Shown: in pieces, positions 22,799 through 25,450 of the stretch | Layout of the letters: every line of letters begins with the position of its first letter | How positions within the stretch are numbered: position 1 is the stretch's first letter | Assembly: GCA_016291475.1 (NCBI GenBank) | Contig: JAEEXJ010000045.1 | Location: 1-25,450 of the forward strand | Length of the DNA stretch: 25,450 nt | Reading direction: 5' to 3' | From: Lachnospiraceae bacterium | GTDB taxonomy: Bacteria > Bacillota_A > Clostridia > Lachnospirales > Lachnospiraceae | The notes under the pieces: generated by a model | Databases searched by the model: none | What the model was told of the DNA's origin: nothing | Seen by the model: the letters and a program-made list of their open reading frames with translations, nothing else | Program-made: the position numbers and the translations under genes

Positions 22799-22869
22799 AC
22801 CTGTAACTCCTTAGTGTCACTGTATTCTCTTAGTGACCAGATTAAATTGCTGTAAACAGCCTTAACTTA
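22799..22869 (-). other. pheT-M18 intergenic spacer with small dyads
   Basis: These 71 nt hold the AAGGAG ribosome site of the M18 gene, a 6-bp dyad GTCACT/AGTGAC (22816-22837), a short dyad GCTGT/ACAGC (22849-22860) and an imperfect 16-nt direct repeat starting CACTAAG. Neither dyad looks like a strong terminator, and no convincing promoter is visible, so read-through from pheST is likely. Confidence 0.35.
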
Positions 22870-25290
22870 TCAGCTTCTAAGCTCGATGCCAAGAGACTGA
22901 AGACCATTAAGGATCTTCTTCATTGCACCGTTGACATCGTTGTCTTCGAGGGTGCGGTCCTTGGCACGGAAGGTAAGTGAATATGCCACAGACTTGAAAC
23001 CTTCGGTAACCTGCTCGCCTTCGTAGATATCGAAGAGCTTGATGTCTTCGAGAATCTTTCCGCCGCGCTGTGAGAAGACTGCTTCGATCTGTCCGGCAAG
23101 AACATTCTTGGGAACAAGCATTGAAATATCTCTGGTAACCGCAGGGAACTTGGCAATACCCTCATACTTGTGATCGAATGAAACGAAATCGATCATAGCG
23201 GGCATATCGATGACTGCGATGTAAACTCTGGTCTTGATATCGTAATTAGCGCATACCGCAGGATGTACTTCTCCGAGATATCCGATGGTCTGTCCTTCGT
23301 ACTTTATGAGAGCCTGTCTTCCGGGATGAAGGAAGCTCTTTGCAGCATTAGGATCATACTCTCTCTTTTTCTTCATTCCAACAGAATTAAAGAACTCCTC
23401 AACTGTGCCCTTCATGGTGAAGAAATCACCGTTTCCGTAGAAACCGAGGGTGAACTGCATTCTCTCATCGGGATAATCGGTAAGAGGAAGTGAGTCGGCA
23501 ACATAGATATTGCCAAGCTCGTAGAGCTTAACCTCCGCATTTCTGTGGTTATAGTTATTTGCAAGGCAATTAAGCATTCCGTTAACGGAGATAGTTCTCA
23601 TAACAGAGAAATCTTCTCCGAGAGGATTACTGATCTTGATAGCCTGTCTCTCCTTAGAATCAGCGGGGAGATTAAGCTTATCAAATACCTTGGGGCTTTC
23701 GAACGAATAGAAGTAGGCCTGTGAAAATCCGCACATCTCAGCAGTCTCTCTTGCCTTCTGCTCTACGCGGTTCTTAAGACCGAGTCCGCCCATAGCGTTG
23801 CCGCCGGGAAGGGTTGTGGGAATCTTGTCGTAGCCTTTGAATCTGGCAACTTCTTCGGCAAGATCACAGTTACCAAGAAGGTCCTGTCTGAATGAAGGGA
23901 TCACGATCTCTTCATTTGCCTTGTCATAAACAAGCTCTTCTTTCTCAAATACTGCGATCATCTCATCAGCAGTATAAGAGGTTCCGAGAAGTGCATTTAT
24001 GCGGTCAGGCTCGAATTTAATCCTCTTAAGCTCGGGGATGGGCTCTTTAACATCAACGATTCCGCCTACAACTTCACCGGCACCGAGTTCCTCAATAAGC
24101 TGGCATGCTCTGTTCATTGCATCCTCAGCATTTCTCGGATCAAGTCCCTTTTCAAAGATACCCGAAGCATCGGTTCTGAGTCCGATCCTCTTAGCTGACT
24201 TTCTGATGTTGGTTCCGTTGAAAGTAGCTGCTTCGAAAAGAAGATTCTTGGCATCATCAGTGATCATGGAATTTTCACCGCCCATGATACCGGCGATACC
24301 GATCTCTTTTTCACCGTCACAGATCATAAGAACGTCCTTATCAAGGTTACGTTCCTGTCCGTCAAGTGTTACAAACTTATCTCCGTCCTTAGCACGTCTA
24401 ACAATGATCTTGCCGCCTGCAACCTTATCGAAATCGAAGGCATGCATGGGCTGACCATACTCGAGCATTACGAAATTGGTGATATCAACGATATTGTTGA
24501 TAGGTCTGATGCCTGCGGCACCGAGTCTGTGCTGCATCCACTTGGGTGAAGGCTCGACTTTGATGTTTCTTACAAGTCGTGCGGTATATCTGGGGCAAAG
24601 ATCGGGTGCCTGAACCTCGACATTTACGAAGTCATTTACATTCTCGGAATTTCCGGTCTCTTTAACTACAGGAGGCTTGAATTCTTTTCCGAAGGTTGCC
24701 GCAGCTTCTCTTGCGATACCGATGATGCTGTAGCAATCAACTCTGTTGGAAGTAACTTCATACTCAACAACGGTATCATGGAGTCCGAGGATTTCAACCG
24801 CATCGGCTCCGACTTCGGTATCTGCAGGGAAAATATAGATTCCCTCGGGATCTGCCTCGGGATAGAAATTTACGTCGCTTCCGAGCTCATCGATGGAACA
24901 CATCATACCGAAGGACTCTACTCCGCGAAGTTTACCTTCTTTGATCTCATATCCTTCTTCGGGAGCGGGGCCTTCATCATGAGCACTGCCGGCTACCTTT
25001 CCGCCCACAAGAACAACGGGAACTTTGTCCCCCTTATGTACATTGGGAGCACCGGTAACGATCTGAATGGTTTCTTTGCCGGTATTAACCTGACATACCA
25101 CAAGTTTGTCAGCATCGGGATGGCGCTGTACGTCAAGAACTTCGCCGACGATTATCTTCTCGAGATTCTTATCTCTTCTGGAATAATTTTCTACTTTGGT
25201 ACCCGACAGGGTCATTCCGTCCCTGTATTCCTGATCGGTCACATCAAGACCGGGCACATAATCTCTAAGCCAGGACAATGGAGTATTCAT
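22870..25290 (-). CDS. pheT: Phenylalanyl-tRNA synthetase beta subunit
   Basis: This 806-residue subunit of the (alpha-beta)2 PheRS supplies the tRNA-binding and editing parts of the enzyme. Visible domains are the N-terminal B1 part (TPLSWLRDYV), the EMAP/OB-type tRNA-binding domain (about 42-150, with VGEVLDVQRHPDADKL and GAPNV), the B3/B4 editing region (GIAGIMGGENS, RTDASGIFEKGLDP) and the catalytic-like core. The FDX-ACB anticodon-binding domain is at about 709-806 (KFPAVTRDIS to the end). The length matches the long bacterial form. An AAAGGA site precedes the ATG. The gene lies 37 nt after pheS, the usual bacterial pheST arrangement. Confidence 0.98.
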   Translation of the reverse strand: MNTPLSWLRDYVPGLDVTDQEYRDGMTLSGTKVENYSRRDKNLEKIIVGEVLDVQRHPDADKLVVCQVNTGKETIQIVTGAPNVHKGDKVPVVLVGGKVAGSAHDEGPAPEEGYEIKEGKLRGVESFGMMCSIDELGSDVNFYPEADPEGIYIFPADTEVGADAVEILGLHDTVVEYEVTSNRVDCYSIIGIAREAAATFGKEFKPPVVKETGNSENVNDFVNVEVQAPDLCPRYTARLVRNIKVEPSPKWMQHRLGAAGIRPINNIVDITNFVMLEYGQPMHAFDFDKVAGGKIIVRRAKDGDKFVTLDGQERNLDKDVLMICDGEKEIGIAGIMGGENSMITDDAKNLLFEAATFNGTNIRKSAKRIGLRTDASGIFEKGLDPRNAEDAMNRACQLIEELGAGEVVGGIVDVKEPIPELKRIKFEPDRINALLGTSYTADEMIAVFEKEELVYDKANEEIVIPSFRQDLLGNCDLAEEVARFKGYDKIPTTLPGGNAMGGLGLKNRVEQKARETAEMCGFSQAYFYSFESPKVFDKLNLPADSKERQAIKISNPLGEDFSVMRTISVNGMLNCLANNYNHRNAEVKLYELGNIYVADSLPLTDYPDERMQFTLGFYGNGDFFTMKGTVEEFFNSVGMKKKREYDPNAAKSFLHPGRQALIKYEGQTIGYLGEVHPAVCANYDIKTRVYIAVIDMPAMIDFVSFDHKYEGIAKFPAVTRDISMLVPKNVLAGQIEAVFSQRGGKILEDIKLFDIYEGEQVTEGFKSVAYSLTFRAKDRTLEDNDVNGAMKKILNGLQSLGIELRS

Positions 25291-25327
25291 ATCTATTAAA
25301 TCCTTTCGTCATAGGTTGTAATTATCA

Positions 25328-25450
25328 TCAGAACTGTTTAAGGAATCTGAAGTCGTTTTCATAGAGAAGTCTGAGATCGTCAATCTCATATTTAAGAAGT
25401 GCGATTCTCTCAAGTCCTACTCCGAAAGCAAAACCGTTATATTCATTGGG
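25328..25450 (-). CDS. pheS: Phenylalanyl-tRNA synthetase alpha subunit, C-terminal fragment
   Basis: The last 40 codons and TGA (25330-25328) of a gene that starts beyond the right edge. The tail contains [20 protein letters not shown] and ends with FLKQF, the motif 3 region and terminus of the class II PheRS catalytic subunit. The arginine in GVGLER is the conserved ATP-binding one. The gene lies directly upstream of pheT. Any T-box or attenuator for the pheST operon would be outside the window. Confidence 0.97.
   Translation of the reverse strand, partial: PNEYNGFAFGVGLERIALLKYEIDDLRLLYENDFRFLKQF

Overview
The window looks like chromosomal DNA from a Gram-positive anaerobe of the Clostridia, most likely a Lachnospiraceae (Butyrivibrio/Roseburia-like) gut or rumen bacterium. 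The reasons are the mid-40s GC content, strong AGGAGG ribosome binding sites, BspA-type leucine-rich repeat surface proteins, a class B sortase, a clostridial EF-G-like GTPase, a DUF6273-like C-terminus and an M18 aminopeptidase. The genus is an inference. No rRNA, tRNA, CRISPR array, transposase or phage gene was seen.

Layout. Positions 1-930 (plus strand) carry the 3' end of an unidentified gene, then a PPP-type metallophosphoesterase. Everything from 981 to the right edge is on the minus strand, so transcription runs right to left. In transcription order, the first group is pheS (partial) - pheT - M18 aminopeptidase - queA - PilZ protein - VanZ-like protein - tyrA. Gaps are small or 4-bp overlaps, and a hairpin follows tyrA (18291-18318). 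Next is an AT-rich lipoprotein gene that stands alone. Then comes an EF-G-like GTPase with its own promoter, a CodY-like box and a strong hairpin after it. The last group is leuS - class B sortase - 1824-aa LRR surface protein - 754-aa LRR membrane protein - YfhO-family membrane protein, with a leuS promoter and gaps of 5, 29, 18 and -4 bp.

How the genes fit together. The left-hand group is a surface-display cassette attached to a housekeeping tRNA synthetase gene. It has a sortase with an unusually long cytosolic N-terminus, a very large LRR protein ending in a TPKTAD-type sorting signal, and a second LRR protein with a related pre-anchor domain but no sorting motif. It also has a YfhO-type GT-C membrane protein translationally coupled to that second LRR gene. 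The right-hand group combines translation (PheST, QueA), peptide turnover (M18), tyrosine synthesis (TyrA) and a c-di-GMP receptor candidate (PilZ).

The non-coding signals are the most unexpected part. An inverted repeat AACACTA-N-TAGTGCATA occurs just upstream of the -35 boxes of both leuS and the EF-G-like gene. Two intergenic hairpins share the outer stem GGGGACGGTTC/GAACCGTCCCC but differ inside, like REP-type elements, and a third similar palindrome lies in the signal-peptide region of the 754-aa LRR protein.
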